A stretch of DNA of 64,000 bases from Cellulosimicrobium cellulans. GTDB taxonomy: Bacteria; Actinomycetota; Actinomycetes; Actinomycetales; Cellulomonadaceae. Position 1 is the first letter of the stretch. Every line of letters begins with the position of its first letter. The position numbers and the translations under genes are program-made. This document shows positions 1 through 9,110 of this stretch, one piece after another. The notes under the pieces are model-generated. The model searched no databases. It was not told the origin of the DNA and was given only the letters and a program-made list of their open reading frames with translations. Location: positions 3,720,001 to 3,784,000 of the forward strand of contig NZ_JAFBCN010000001.1 of the NCBI RefSeq assembly GCF_016907755.1, given 5' to 3'.

Positions 1-1225
1 CGACGTTGCCGCGCATCCGGTCGTCTGCGCCCGGGTCGTGCAGCGTGAAGCCGTCGTCGTGCGGCACGAGGCCGGACGCGTCGTCGTGCCCGAAGAGGGA
101 CCAGAACATCATGCCCGTGACGTCGGGCTCGGCCGCGAGCGGCTCGAGCAGCTCGGGCGTCGCGGCGGTCGAGGCGTACTCGCCCGCGATGTACACCTTC
201 CCGGCGTCGGTGATGCGGGCCGCGTCCGCGCGGACGCCGCTCGCCGTCGGCGGGTAGTAGTGCACGTCGACGATGTCGACGAGCGGGGAGGCGAGCGTGT
301 CGTCGTCGATGCCGAACCGCTTGCCCGCCGCGACGAGCTGGCGCGGCGCGCGCTCGGAGATCTCGGTGGCGACGTGCCCGATCCACTCCGGCGTCATGCC
401 CTCGAGCTCGTTGCCGAGCTCCCACGCGAGGACCGTCGGGTCGTCCTTGAGCGCGAGCCCGGTGTACGGGTTCACGTGGTCCATGACGTGGTGCACGTAG
501 TCCGTGAAGTCCGCGACGACGCGCGGGTCGGAGTAGAACTCCGCGCACGGCGTGAGCGGCGTCGTCGGCGCGCACAGCCCGTACGGGGCCCCGAAGTCGC
601 GGTGCCCGCCGTGGTAGTACGCCCACTCGTCGGTGAGCGGCAGGACGAGGCGGATGCCCTTCGAGCCGGCGTAGGCGACGGCGTAGTCGATGCTCGCGAA
701 CGCGTCGGCGTTGTACCCCGCCTCCTTCGACGGGAGGATCGCGAGCGGCGTACCCGTCGACGCGAGCATGTGCGAGCGCACGACCGTCACGCCGAGGTTC
801 GAGGCCGTGTCGAGCGCGTCGCGGATGCGGAACGCCGTCGGGTAGTCGACCGTGCCGGGCGGGACGTTCTCGTCGAGGCCGAGCCAGTAGATGTTCGTCC
901 CGCTGAAGCGGAACGTCTCGCCGTCGAGGACGAGGCGCGCGCCGTCGCGCTCGACGAACGAGGTGTTGCGGCTCTCGCCGAGGGGTGCGCTCACGGCGGG
1001 GGTCTCCTTCGTCGGGGCGGCGGCGGTGCTGGTCGGGCTGCCGTCCGCGCTGCCCGCGGCGGCGCCGACGGGGACGACCGTACCCGCGAGCGCCAGCACG
1101 ACGGCGGTGGCCAGGCCGAGCGGTCGGCGCCCGGCGGGGGGTCGACGCCCGGCGTGCGGTCGGCCTCGGTGGGTGTCGGCGTTGCCTGCGCGGGGCCTCG
1201 CCGCACGCAGTCGTCGTGGGGTCAT
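1..1225 (-). CDS. Secreted GH5-type endo-beta-mannanase (3' end outside window)
   Basis: Probably a secreted endo-1,4-beta-mannosidase of the GH5 (cellulase-fold) clan. The frame is open for 408 codons from the ATG at 1225 to the window edge, so the C-terminus is missing. An AAGGAG ribosome site lies 6 nt before the ATG. The N-terminus is Arg-rich with a hydrophobic stretch (about residues 40-62), i.e. a signal peptide. Barrel motifs seen are GTNIYWLG, VVRSHMLAS, DYAVAYAGSKGIRLVL, AWELGNE with the presumed acid/base Glu at about 273, DIVDVHYYPP, and YIAGEY with the presumed nucleophile Glu at about 349. The long unpaired region before the barrel is low complexity. It is divergent from the GH26 mannanase at 1449, which supports mannan rather than cellulose as substrate. 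The exact GH5 subfamily is inferred. Confidence 0.85.
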   Translation of the reverse strand, partial: MTPRRLRAARPRAGNADTHRGRPHAGRRPPAGRRPLGLATAVVLALAGTVVPVGAAAGSADGSPTSTAAAPTKETPAVSAPLGESRNTSFVERDGARLVLDGETFRFSGTNIYWLGLDENVPPGTVDYPTAFRIRDALDTASNLGVTVVRSHMLASTGTPLAILPSKEAGYNADAFASIDYAVAYAGSKGIRLVLPLTDEWAYYHGGHRDFGAPYGLCAPTTPLTPCAEFYSDPRVVADFTDYVHHVMDHVNPYTGLALKDDPTVLAWELGNELEGMTPEWIGHVATEISERAPRQLVAAGKRFGIDDDTLASPLVDIVDVHYYPPTASGVRADAARITDAGKVYIAGEYASTAATPELLEPLAAEPDVTGMMFWSLFGHDDASGLVPHDDGFTLHDPGADDRMRGNV

Positions 1226-1340
1226 CGTCCGCTCCTTCGCGTCGGTGGCGCGCCGGCCGCCCGACGCAGGGCGACCGTAGAGCGTGGTCCACCCTCGTGT
1301 CAACGCTGTCACCGTGACATCGCTTCCACGGCCGATCCAA

Positions 1341-1353
1341 GTGTTATCAACAC
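1341..1353. promoter_or_regulatory. Candidate operator between divergent mannanase genes
   Basis: The 223-bp gap between the two divergent mannanases is the most AT-rich DNA nearby. It holds a perfect inverted repeat GTGTT-ATC-AACAC at 1341-1353. It also holds two related elements that share CAACGCT: TGTCAACGCTGTCA at 1298-1311 and TGACAACGCTAGACA at 1367-1381. Being shared by both promoters, these are good candidates for a common regulator. No regulator gene is adjacent and the factor is unknown. Confidence 0.4.
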
Positions 1354-1448
1354 ATTAAGCGGTTCATGACAACGCTAGACAGCAGCATCGGCTCGGTACT
1401 ACCGTGGCCGCTCGTCAGGCACCACTCACGCAACGGCGCGGAGGACGC

Positions 1449-2957
1449 ATGCGACACCTCATCCCCACCCAGCCCAGACCCGGGCACGCTCCCGAACCGG
1501 CACCCGGCGCGACGACGATCGCCCGCCGGAGCACCCCGCGACGCGCCCTCACGGCGCTCGCAGCGGGTCTCGCAGCGCTGCTCGTGGCCACGCTCGTCCC
1601 GACCACCCCCGTCGCGCACGCCTTCCCGGCGCGCGACAAGCAGGCGGTGATCGACTACCTGCGGTCGATCACCGGGACGTCGATCGTCTCGGGCCAGCAC
1701 AACAAGGAACCGGCCTCGGCACCCGGTCAGTACACCCAGCAGGTGCGCGACATCACCGGCCAGTACCCGGGCCTGTGGGGCGGCGACATGATGTTCCGCG
1801 GTCAGGACCAGGCGAACCGGCAGCGCGTCGTCGACCAGGCGAAGACGGAGTGGGCCAACGGATCGCTCGTCGCCCTCACGTGGCACGTCTGCTCCCCGAC
1901 CGGACCGTCGACGTGCGAGTTCGAGGGCGGTGTCAAGACGCAGATCAGCCAGAGCCAGTTCGAGCAGATCGTCACCGGCGGCACCGCGCTCAACCAGACC
2001 TGGCGCGCGCGCATGGCCGAGGTCGTGCCCTACCTGCGCCAGCTCAAGGACGCCGGCGTGCCGGTGCTGTGGCGGCCGTTCCACGAGATGAACGAGACGT
2101 GGAACTGGTGGGGCGGGCGCGCCGGGGCCAACGGCGGCGCGAAGATCTACCAGCAGATGAAGGACTACTTCGACTCCCAGGGCCTCGACAACCTCATCTG
2201 GGTCTGGAACGTCCAGGACAACCCGAACGCGAACTGGGCGAGCTACTATCCCGGCTCCTCCTACGTCGACGTGGTGAGCCTCGACGTCTGGTACAAGAAC
2301 CACCCCAGCACCTCGGACTACCAGCAGATCCAGTCCATCGCCGGGAGCAAGCCCATCGCCATCGCCGAGATGGGGAAGGTCCCGAACGACGCGCTCCTCA
2401 CGGCCCAGCCACGCTGGAGCTACTTCATGGTCTGGTCCGAGCAGCTGCGCGGGAGCAACACGGACGCCGAGGTCCAGGCGGCGTACTTCCACCCGCGCGT
2501 GCTCAACCAGGGCGAGGTGCAGCTCGGCTCCGGCGGCGGGACGCCGAACCCTGGCCCGGCTCCCGCGACCGGCGCGATCGTCGGGCTCGCCGGCAAGTGC
2601 GTCGACGTCGCCGCGTCGGGCACCGCCAACGGGACCACCGTCCAGCTCTACACGTGCGCGCCGGGCGTCGCGCAGACGTGGGAGGTGCGCGCCGACGGCA
2701 CGATCCGCAACCCGAACGCAGGCAGGTGCCTGGACGTCGCGGGCCAGGGCACGACCAACGGCACGGTGGTCCAGATCTGGGACTGCAACGGCTCGGGCGC
2801 GCAGCAGTGGGTGTACTCCGCGGCGGCGCAGTCCCTGCGCAACCCGCAGTCGAACAGGTGCCTCGACGTCACCGGCCAGTCGTCGACGAACGGGACCCGG
2901 CTCCAGGTCTGGGACTGCACGGGCACCGCCAACCAGCGCTGGACCGTGCCGTCCTGA
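1449..2957 (+). CDS. Secreted GH26 beta-mannanase with C-terminal CBM13 (ricin-B) domain
   Basis: A 502-residue extracellular endo-mannanase. The start chosen is the ATG at 1449, with GGAGG 5 nt upstream; an in-frame start 45 nt earlier lacks a ribosome site. It has a twin-Arg-rich signal peptide with a hydrophobic core around residues 32-50 and a likely AHA cleavage. The GH26 barrel spans about 55-365 and has the family's WRPFHEMNE acid/base motif (Glu at about 213) and IAIAEMG nucleophile (Glu at about 307). A Gly/Pro linker follows, then a ricin-B lectin trefoil (about 370-502) with three repeats, each with a CxDV start and QxW-type end (QTW, QQW, NQRW). CBM13 modules bind galactose, xylose or mannose units. 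With the divergent GH5 enzyme it forms an extracellular mannan-degrading pair. Confidence 0.93.
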   Translation: MRHLIPTQPRPGHAPEPAPGATTIARRSTPRRALTALAAGLAALLVATLVPTTPVAHAFPARDKQAVIDYLRSITGTSIVSGQHNKEPASAPGQYTQQVRDITGQYPGLWGGDMMFRGQDQANRQRVVDQAKTEWANGSLVALTWHVCSPTGPSTCEFEGGVKTQISQSQFEQIVTGGTALNQTWRARMAEVVPYLRQLKDAGVPVLWRPFHEMNETWNWWGGRAGANGGAKIYQQMKDYFDSQGLDNLIWVWNVQDNPNANWASYYPGSSYVDVVSLDVWYKNHPSTSDYQQIQSIAGSKPIAIAEMGKVPNDALLTAQPRWSYFMVWSEQLRGSNTDAEVQAAYFHPRVLNQGEVQLGSGGGTPNPGPAPATGAIVGLAGKCVDVAASGTANGTTVQLYTCAPGVAQTWEVRADGTIRNPNAGRCLDVAGQGTTNGTVVQIWDCNGSGAQQWVYSAAAQSLRNPQSNRCLDVTGQSSTNGTRLQVWDCTGTANQRWTVPS

Positions 2958-3057
2958 CGTCCTCCGGTCCGGCTCGCCCGGTGGTCGCGAGCGCCCCCTC
3001 GCGGCCACCGGGCGAGCCTGTCCGGTGCACGGCACGCGGACGTGGAAAGGTTGCCCC

Positions 3058-5289
3058 ATGACCGGGCCAGCCGACTCCGCCACCCCGCCCCCCGTCGTCG
3101 TGCCCGCGGACGCGCTCGCCGCCGCGGCGTCCGGCCGTACGTTCGACCCGCACGCCGTGCTCGGCCCGCACCTGGCGCCCGACGCGGACGACGCGCGTGC
3201 CGTCGTGCGGGTCCTGCGCCCGCTCGCCGACGAGGTCGTCGTCGTCACGACCGACGGCGAGCACGCCGCCGCGCACGAGCAGGACGGCGTCTGGGCCGCC
3301 GTCGTCCCGGTGCACCAGGACGCCGACGGGACCCGGCACGCCCCTGACTACCGCGTCCGCGCGCGCTACGGCCACGAGGCCACCACGACCGACGACCCGT
3401 ACCGCTTCCTGCCCGCGCTCGGCGAGGTCGACCTGCACCTCCTCCGCGAGGGCCGGCACGAGGAGCTGTGGCGCGTGCTGGGCGCCAACCTGCGCACGTA
3501 CCCCAGCGCGCTCGGCGACACCACCGGCACCGCGTTCGCCGTCTGGGCGCCCAACGCGCGCGCCGTCCGCGTCATCGGCGACTTCAACGGCTGGGGCGCG
3601 ACGCACCCGATGCGTTCGCTCGGCTCGAGCGGCGTCTGGGAGCTGTTCGTCCCCGGCGTCGGCGCGGGCGCGCGGTACAAGTACGAGATCCTCGGCCCCG
3701 ACGGCTCGTGGCGCCAGAAGGCCGACCCGCTCGCCAAGGCGGCGGAGGTGCCGCCCGCGACGGCGAGCATCGTCGTCGAGTCGCAGTTCGCGTGGACCGA
3801 CGACGCGTGGCTCGCCGCGCGCGCCGCCCACGACCCGCACACGCAGCCGCTGAGCATCTACGAGGTGCACCTGGGCTCGTGGCGCCAGGGCCTGTCCTAC
3901 CGCGACCTGGCCGAGCAGCTCACCGCGTACGTCGTCGAGCAGGGCTTCACGCACGTCGAGCTCCTGCCCGTCGCCGAGCACCCGTTCGGCGGGTCGTGGG
4001 GCTACCAGGTCACCGGCTACTACGCGCCGACGTCACGGTTCGGGCACCCCGACGACTTCCGCTACCTCGTCGACCGCCTCCACGCCTCGGGCGTCGGCGT
4101 CGTCGTCGACTGGGTCCCGGCGCACTTCCCGCGCGACGAGTGGGCCCTCGCGCGTTTCGACGGCACCCCCTGCTACGAGCACGCCGACCCCCTGCGCGGG
4201 GAGCAGCCCGACTGGGGCACGTTCGTCTTCGACTTCGGGCGCAACGAGGTCCGCAACTTCCTCGTCGCCAACGCGACGTACTGGCTCGAGGAGTTCCACG
4301 TCGACGCGCTCCGCGTCGACGCCGTCGCGTCCATGCTCTACCTCGACTACTCCCGCGGCCCCGGGCAGTGGCACCCCAACGTGCACGGCGGGCGCGAGAA
4401 CCTCGAGGCCATCGCGTTCCTCCAGGAGGCCAACGCCACGGCCTACCGACGCACGCCCGGCGTCATGATGATCGCCGAGGAGTCGACCGCGTGGCCCGGC
4501 GTGACCCGTCCGACGTCGGCCGGAGGTCTCGGGTTCGGGCTCAAGTGGAACATGGGCTGGATGAACGACTCCCTGCGCTACGTCGCGGAGGAGCCCATCA
4601 ACCGGCGCTACCACCACCACGAGATCACCTTCTCGATGGTGTACGCCTACTCCGAGCAGTTCGTCCTGCCGATCAGCCACGACGAGGTCGTGCACGGCAA
4701 GGGCTCGCTCTACGGCAAGATGCCCGGCGACGACTGGCAGAAGCGCGCCGGCGTCCGCGCGTTCCTCGCCTACCAGTGGTCCCACCCCGGCAAGCAGCTC
4801 CTCTTCATGGGCAGCGAGATCGGCCAGCACACCGAGTGGAACGAGGGCCGCTCGCTCGACTGGGACGGCCTCGCGGCCGACCCCGGCCGGCAGGGCGTGC
4901 AGCGCGCCGTGCGCGACCTCAACGCCCTCTACCGCGCGACCCCCGCGCTCTGGGAGCTCGACCACGACCCCGCCGGCTTCGAGTGGCTCGACGCCGACGA
5001 CGCCGACCACAACGTCCTCGCGTACGTCCGCCGCGGGCGCGACGGGGGCGAGGTCGCCGTCGTCGTGAACTTCGCCGGCACGCCGCACGAGGGCTACCGC
5101 GTCGCGCTGCCGTCGGGCGGAGCGTGGCGCGAGGTGCTCAACACCGACGCCGAGGTGTACGGCGGGTCGGGTGTCGGCAACCTCGGCGAGGTCGAGGCGG
5201 AGCCCGTCCCGTGGAAGGGTCGTGCGCACTCCGCGACCCTGCGCCTGCCCCCGCTCGGCGCGCTGTACCTCGTCCCGTCACAGAGGTAG
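3058..5289 (+). CDS. glgB: 1,4-alpha-glucan branching enzyme
   Basis: GlgB makes alpha-1,6 branches in glycogen in the cytoplasm. The 743 residues match the usual length of actinobacterial enzymes. The start is the ATG at 3058 with GGAAAGG 7 nt before it. An N-terminal beta domain (about 1-120) is followed by CBM48 ([20 protein letters not shown]), then the GH13 barrel. Catalytic residues visible are Asp in LRVDAV (about 421), Glu in MMIAEEST (about 474) and the HDE of [11 protein letters not shown] beta C-domain ends in GALYLVPS. It stands alone, without glgE, treS or pep2 next to it, on the same strand as the mannanase but with no obvious coupling. A long inverted repeat and a 14-bp hairpin follow. 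Confidence 0.97.
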   Translation: MTGPADSATPPPVVVPADALAAAASGRTFDPHAVLGPHLAPDADDARAVVRVLRPLADEVVVVTTDGEHAAAHEQDGVWAAVVPVHQDADGTRHAPDYRVRARYGHEATTTDDPYRFLPALGEVDLHLLREGRHEELWRVLGANLRTYPSALGDTTGTAFAVWAPNARAVRVIGDFNGWGATHPMRSLGSSGVWELFVPGVGAGARYKYEILGPDGSWRQKADPLAKAAEVPPATASIVVESQFAWTDDAWLAARAAHDPHTQPLSIYEVHLGSWRQGLSYRDLAEQLTAYVVEQGFTHVELLPVAEHPFGGSWGYQVTGYYAPTSRFGHPDDFRYLVDRLHASGVGVVVDWVPAHFPRDEWALARFDGTPCYEHADPLRGEQPDWGTFVFDFGRNEVRNFLVANATYWLEEFHVDALRVDAVASMLYLDYSRGPGQWHPNVHGGRENLEAIAFLQEANATAYRRTPGVMMIAEESTAWPGVTRPTSAGGLGFGLKWNMGWMNDSLRYVAEEPINRRYHHHEITFSMVYAYSEQFVLPISHDEVVHGKGSLYGKMPGDDWQKRAGVRAFLAYQWSHPGKQLLFMGSEIGQHTEWNEGRSLDWDGLAADPGRQGVQRAVRDLNALYRATPALWELDHDPAGFEWLDADDADHNVLAYVRRGRDGGEVAVVVNFAGTPHEGYRVALPSGGAWREVLNTDAEVYGGSGVGNLGEVEAEPVPWKGRAHSATLRLPPLGALYLVPSQR

Positions 5290-5292
5290 AGG

Positions 5293-5334
5293 TCTGCCGA
5301 CGTCGAGGCCTGGTCTGCCGACGTAGAGGTCTGG
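5293..5334. repeat. Two tandem 21-bp direct repeats after glgB
   Basis: Two head-to-tail copies of a 21-bp unit starting TCTGCCGACGT lie at 5293-5313 and 5314-5334, with two differences between them. They begin four bases after the glgB stop codon. The function is unknown; they may be a by-product of local duplication. Confidence 0.7.
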
Positions 5335-5346
5335 TCACCCTGGGTG

Positions 5347-5441
5347 GTGGGTGGGCTGGTGGCGCCGGGTCTACCATCCGCCGCTCGTTCCTCGCGGCTC
5401 CCGCCAGGCCCGCCACGACCCGGCGCCACCACCCCACCCAC
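5347..5441. repeat. Long imperfect inverted repeat (24-bp arms)
   Basis: Arms at 5347-5370 and 5418-5441 pair at 23 of 24 positions (one C-C mismatch, inner end GGCGCCGGGT) around a 47-nt loop. The element lies between convergent glgB and the thioredoxin-like gene. As RNA it would form a long stem on either strand. It may be part of a bidirectional terminator or the remnant of a small non-coding repeat. Confidence 0.6.
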
Positions 5442-5483
5442 CCGGCTTTCGTCGCACCTCCTGCGCTGCCTCCTCAGCGCGAC

Positions 5484-5514
5484 GGCGGCCGGTCACCGTG
5501 GGTGACCGGCCGCC
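5484..5514. terminator. Bidirectional hairpin terminator between glgB and the thioredoxin-like gene
   Basis: A perfect 14-bp stem, GGCGGCCGGTCACC against its complement, with a GTG loop. It lacks a T-tract, as is usual in GC-rich actinobacteria. It sits between two convergent genes, so it can serve both. Confidence 0.75.
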
Positions 5515-5522
5515 GATCGTCC

Positions 5523-5552
5523 GGGTGCGGGTGCGGGTGCGGGTGCGGGTGC
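5523..5552. repeat. Hexanucleotide tandem repeat (GGGTGC)x5
   Basis: Five exact copies of GGGTGC end one base before the stop codon of the thioredoxin-like gene. Such a run can change copy number by slippage, but here it lies outside coding sequence. Confidence 0.85.
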
Positions 5553-5553
5553 G

Positions 5554-6501
5554 TCAGTAGAGGCTGATCGCGAGGCGCTGGCGGGCCTTGCCGACGCGGG
5601 GGTCGGTGGGGCCGACGACCTCGAAGTAGTCGAGGAGGCGCACGCGGAGCTTCTCCTTGCCGTCGGCGTCGGCGCCGGGGAGGAGGTCGAGCAGGCGGCC
5701 CAGCGCGTCGTCGACGTGGCCGCCGAGGACGTCGAGGTCGGCGATGGCGAGCTGCGCGTCGACGTCCCCCGGCGCGTCCGCGGCCGCGGCGCGGACGGTG
5801 GCGAGGTCGGCGTCGCGCGTGCGCTGGAGGAGGCGGACCTGCGCGAGCCCGGCGACGGCGAGCGCGTCGCGCGGGTCCTGCTTGATCGCCTTCTCGTAGG
5901 CCGCGACGGCGGCGTCGAGGTCGTCGCGCTCGATCGCGTCGTACGCCTCCTGGTGCAGCGGCGGCAGCTCCGGCTCCGGCTCCGGGGCGGGCTCGGCGGG
6001 CACGGGCTCGCCGTCGCCGCCCTGGGACGGCGCGCGGCCGGTGACACCGTTCGCCTCGGCGGCCTGAAGGACCTGCTCGATCACCGAGCGCACCTGCTCG
6101 GCGGGAGCGGCGCCCTGGAACAGCGGCACCGGCTGGCCCTGGAGGACGGCGACGACGGTCGGGACGCCCTGCACCTGGAACGCCGCCGTGATCTGCGGAT
6201 AGGCCTGGGCGTCGACGCGGGCCAGGAGGAAGCGGCCCGCGTACTCGTCGGCGAGCGCGCCGAGGTCGGTGCCGAGCTGCGCGTTCGCCTGGTCGGTCGG
6301 GATCCAGAGCAGGACCACGACCGGGTACTGCGTCGAGTCCTGGACGAGCTGGCCGAACGTCTCGTCCGTGACGTCGACGACGTAGCCGCCTGCCGCCGGG
6401 GCGCCGCCCTCCTCCCCGGGAGGAGGGGACTGCGGCCTGGTCAGCGCGGACAGGTCGACCGCTCCGCGCACGTCGAACGCGGGCTGGGTAGGTTCGCTCA
6501 T
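5554..6501 (-). CDS. Thioredoxin-fold / TPR protein lacking the CXXC active site (CnoX/YbbN-like)
   Basis: A 315-residue cytoplasmic protein with no signal peptide. Residues about 45-155 have a thioredoxin fold: VVLLWIP in place of WCGPC, then FLLARVDAQAYPQITAAFQVQGVPTVV with the cis-Pro. Residues about 185-315 form TPR-like helices. The catalytic cysteines are absent, so it cannot act as a normal oxidoreductase. The layout matches the CnoX/YbbN group, whose known members act as holdases or co-chaperones. The start is the ATG at 6501. It lies 20 bp downstream of the lipoprotein gene on the same strand, so co-transcription is likely. The function here is inferred from the fold only. Confidence 0.82.
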   Translation of the reverse strand: MSEPTQPAFDVRGAVDLSALTRPQSPPPGEEGGAPAAGGYVVDVTDETFGQLVQDSTQYPVVVLLWIPTDQANAQLGTDLGALADEYAGRFLLARVDAQAYPQITAAFQVQGVPTVVAVLQGQPVPLFQGAAPAEQVRSVIEQVLQAAEANGVTGRAPSQGGDGEPVPAEPAPEPEPELPPLHQEAYDAIERDDLDAAVAAYEKAIKQDPRDALAVAGLAQVRLLQRTRDADLATVRAAAADAPGDVDAQLAIADLDVLGGHVDDALGRLLDLLPGADADGKEKLRVRLLDYFEVVGPTDPRVGKARQRLAISLY

Positions 6502-6521
6502 GGTCGCAATCCTACGGAGCG

Positions 6522-7559
6522 TCAGGCGTTCGCCACCGATGTCGCGACGTGCTCGTTGCCGACGACGCGGATCTTCTCGTCCGACCCGGCCGGCGGGACG
6601 TAGAGCGCGACGACGTCCTGGTACCCGACCTTGAGCACGTTCGTCGGGGTGGCCGTCCCGTACAGCGCCTTGATCGTCTCCGTGTCGGGCGGGACCTGCG
6701 CGCCCTCCTCGGCCGTCATCGACTCGAGCGACGTCATGGCACCGACGACGAGCGCACCGCCGTCCGCGGTCCGCACCGAGCGGACCGGCTCGTCGGCGTT
6801 CGGGGTGAACGCCAGCGCGTACGCGCCGGCGGCGGGCTCGAGCGCCGTGGTCCACGCCTGGGCGCGCTCGGCGAGCAGCGTCCGGAACGAGTCGTCCTCG
6901 AACGACCCGGCAAAGCCGGAGCCGGCCCCGAGGTTGAGCACGTCGGCGTACTGCGCGACGGCGTCCGTCGGCGTGACGAGGAGACTCGAGTCGTCGGGCG
7001 CGACGGCCTCGCTCCCGATGCTCGGGTCCGCGAAGCTGGGCATCGTCACGCCGGGGAGCAGCCGGACCCACCCCCAGAGCTGGTACACGTCCCGCGCGCC
7101 CGCCTGCTCGAGGACGGAGAGCCGCGGGGTCTGCAGGCTCTCGGGCTGGACGCTCACGGCGTACGACGTGCGCGGCCAGGTCTGCGTCGTCGGGATGACG
7201 ACCTGCTGGGCCTCGGTCGGCAGCTCCGTCACGAGGTCCGCGTTGCCGCGCGCGGCGGCGACGGCGAGCTGGCTCGTGCGGATCGCGAGCGCCGGGCCGG
7301 TGACGCGGGCGTCGAGCTGCGCCGGGTCGTTCGCCTCGCTCGCCGCGGCGAGCGCGGAGGCGACCGCGTCCAGCACCACGGTCTCCTGCGCCTCGGAGAG
7401 GACGGGAGGGGGCGGGTCCTGGGTGGGGTCCGGCTGCGGCGTCGGCAGGGGCGTGGAGCAGGCGGCGAGGAGGAGCGCGCCGACAAGACCGCCGGCCACC
7501 CCGGCGAGGTGACGGCGGGCGCGTCGGGCGCGGGCCGTGTCGCGGGTGGTGCTGGTCAT
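6522..7559 (-). CDS. Predicted lipoprotein of unknown function
   Basis: A 345-residue protein with a signal peptide ending in the lipobox LLAACS (Cys at about 34), so it is probably anchored on the outer face of the membrane. The mature part starts with a Pro/Asp/Gln-rich linker and then a mixed alpha/beta domain of about 290 residues. I do not recognise a catalytic motif. The start is the ATG at 7559, which overlaps the stop of the upstream membrane-protein gene as ATGA. The pair is therefore translationally coupled and probably works together. The thioredoxin-like gene follows after 20 bp. No function is assigned. Confidence 0.85.
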   Translation of the reverse strand: MTSTTRDTARARRARRHLAGVAGGLVGALLLAACSTPLPTPQPDPTQDPPPPVLSEAQETVVLDAVASALAAASEANDPAQLDARVTGPALAIRTSQLAVAAARGNADLVTELPTEAQQVVIPTTQTWPRTSYAVSVQPESLQTPRLSVLEQAGARDVYQLWGWVRLLPGVTMPSFADPSIGSEAVAPDDSSLLVTPTDAVAQYADVLNLGAGSGFAGSFEDDSFRTLLAERAQAWTTALEPAAGAYALAFTPNADEPVRSVRTADGGALVVGAMTSLESMTAEEGAQVPPDTETIKALYGTATPTNVLKVGYQDVVALYVPPAGSDEKIRVVGNEHVATSVANA

Positions 7560-8734
7560 CGGGTGCTGTCCTTCGTCTCGTCCGGGTCGCGCTGCGGGTC
7601 GGGGGCCTCGCTCGTCCCCGAGCTGCCGGGAGTGAATCCCCATGCTCGGCGCCAGGCGTCGGCACGTGTCGTCGCGCTGTCCTGGGTGGTCGGGTGGCCG
7701 TCCGCCGCGTCGACGGCCGGCTGCGCCGCGGTCTTGGGGCGCCGCTCGCCCCGCGCGACGATCGGGATCTGACCGGTGAGCCAGGCGCGCCGCGGCTTCT
7801 GCGCGCGCGTCTGCTGCTGCGCGAGGCGGTCAGACTCCTCGCGCTCGCGCAGCTCGCGCCGCGTGAGCATGCGCACCTGCGCGGTGTCGGTCGGCGCCTC
7901 GCCGCCGTTCTCGCCCGGGTCGTGCTCGCCCGCCGGCGTCTGCGGCGAGGCGGCCGGCGCGACCGTGGGGGTGGCCGACGTCGCGGTGCCACGTCCCGAC
8001 GGTCCACGGCGCTTGGGCCGCAGGCTCGCCGCGCCGATGCCGAGACCGAGGAGGATCAGCACCGCACCGCCGATGACGCCCGGCCACAGGAGCGGGGTCT
8101 CGACCTCGCGCGGCCAGGAGAGCTCGAGCGTCGGGGCGACGGCGTCCTCGCCCACGCCGGCCACGAGAAGCTGCCAGCGGCCGGGCTGGTCGGACCAGCG
8201 CAGGCTCGCCGAGCCTGCCCCCGTCGACTCCTCGAACCACATGTCCGACCCGGCGGGGTCGACGCCGACGACGGCCGTCTCGCCCTCGGCGGGTGTCTCG
8301 CCCTCAGCCGGCGTCTCGCCGTCCGCGGGGGTCTCCCCCTCGGCGGGGGACTCTCCGTCCGCAGGGGTCTCCCCCTCGGCGGGCGTCTCCTCCGCGGCGG
8401 CCGGCTCGACCGCACGCGTCGCGAGCGCGTCCCAGTCGCTGAGCCCGGTGACCACGCCGTGCGCGTCCTCCCCGACCCAGCCCGTCACGTCGACCTCGCG
8501 GCCGATCGCGAGCGTGACCTGCTGCTCGCCCGGTGCCGTGGCACGGATCGTCACGTCCTCGGCGACGAGGTCCAGGACCCCGGGCTCGGTGACGAGCAGC
8601 GTGCCGTCCCCCGTGTACGCCGTGGTCGCCACGACCGTGTCGCTGTCCCGCCAGACCGTGGCGGACGCGACGCCGAGGCCGACGGCGACGAGCCCTCCCA
8701 CGAGCAGGAGGGCGGCGATGATTCGTTGGAGCAC
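7556..8734 (-). CDS. Membrane protein with ETPAEG repeats, unknown function
   Basis: A 392-residue protein. It has a transmembrane segment or signal anchor at about 5-25 (IIAALLLVGGLVAVGLGVAS), an extracytoplasmic beta-rich domain to about 115, then an acidic repeat region. A second globular part (about 155-205) and a second membrane helix (LWPGVIGGAVLILLGLGI, about 213-232) follow, and the basic cytoplasmic tail is about 155 residues. The start is GTG at 8734 with GAAGGGA upstream. The loop between the helices is therefore outside the cell and the tail inside. It overlaps the lipoprotein gene by 4 nt. I know of no named family, and the function is unknown. Confidence 0.8.
   Translation of the reverse strand: MLQRIIAALLLVGGLVAVGLGVASATVWRDSDTVVATTAYTGDGTLLVTEPGVLDLVAEDVTIRATAPGEQQVTLAIGREVDVTGWVGEDAHGVVTGLSDWDALATRAVEPAAAEETPAEGETPADGESPAEGETPADGETPAEGETPAEGETAVVGVDPAGSDMWFEESTGAGSASLRWSDQPGRWQLLVAGVGEDAVAPTLELSWPREVETPLLWPGVIGGAVLILLGLGIGAASLRPKRRGPSGRGTATSATPTVAPAASPQTPAGEHDPGENGGEAPTDTAQVRMLTRRELREREESDRLAQQQTRAQKPRRAWLTGQIPIVARGERRPKTAAQPAVDAADGHPTTQDSATTRADAWRRAWGFTPGSSGTSEAPDPQRDPDETKDSTR
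8277..8391 (-). repeat. Imperfect 18-bp coding repeats (ETPAEG units)
   Basis: Six head-to-tail 18-bp units encode E-(T/S)-P-A-(E/D)-G in the predicted extracellular loop of the membrane protein. The DNA copies differ mostly at wobble positions, so the peptide is kept while the DNA has drifted. Confidence 0.8.
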
Positions 8735-9110
8735 CGAGCTTCCCTTCGTCGATCGACGTTCCAGAATAGGTGCGAAACCCCTCGTAGATCGACCGCGGGG
8801 AATCGTGCGCGGATCCTCACGATCCGTTCACGAGCCCCTCTCCCCACGGTCCCACGCTCGTCAGCCGGCCTTCAGGAAGGGCTCGCGCGACGCCGTCGGA
8901 CCGGTCTGCCGCGTCCCGTCGTGCCGTCCGTCCCGCAGCACTGCGACCATCGTCTCACCTGCTCCAATCCGGGTATTCAGGACAGCCCGATCCCCGTATC
9001 CTGGTCGGAGCACGGCGGGGCCGTGGCACGACCGCCGCGCCCTCCCTCCTCGCGAGGGGACGCCGCCCGGCGGCGGACGCCGCGACGAACCAGCACCGGA
9101 GGTCATCGAC
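8735..9110. other. Gene-poor divergent intergenic region with a possible 29-codon ORF
   Basis: A 376-bp gap between the divergent membrane-protein and DivIVA-like genes, which must contain both promoters. A TATCCT hexamer near 8996 is a possible -10 for the plus-strand gene. On the minus strand, 8950-8861 is a 29-codon frame starting ATG with AGGTGA 5 nt upstream and ending LKAG. I cannot show that it is translated and do not list it as a gene. No RNA gene or repeat was seen. Confidence 0.35.

Noticed and set aside
8861-8950. 29-codon minus-strand frame with a fair ribosome site
   Set aside because: It is too short to judge by sequence alone, so it is noted in the gap description but not called a gene.
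7776-9110. Plus-strand frame continuous with the DivIVA-like gene but extending far upstream
   Set aside because: It lies antisense to the ETPAEG membrane protein, and the real start at 9111 has GGAGG 8 nt away.
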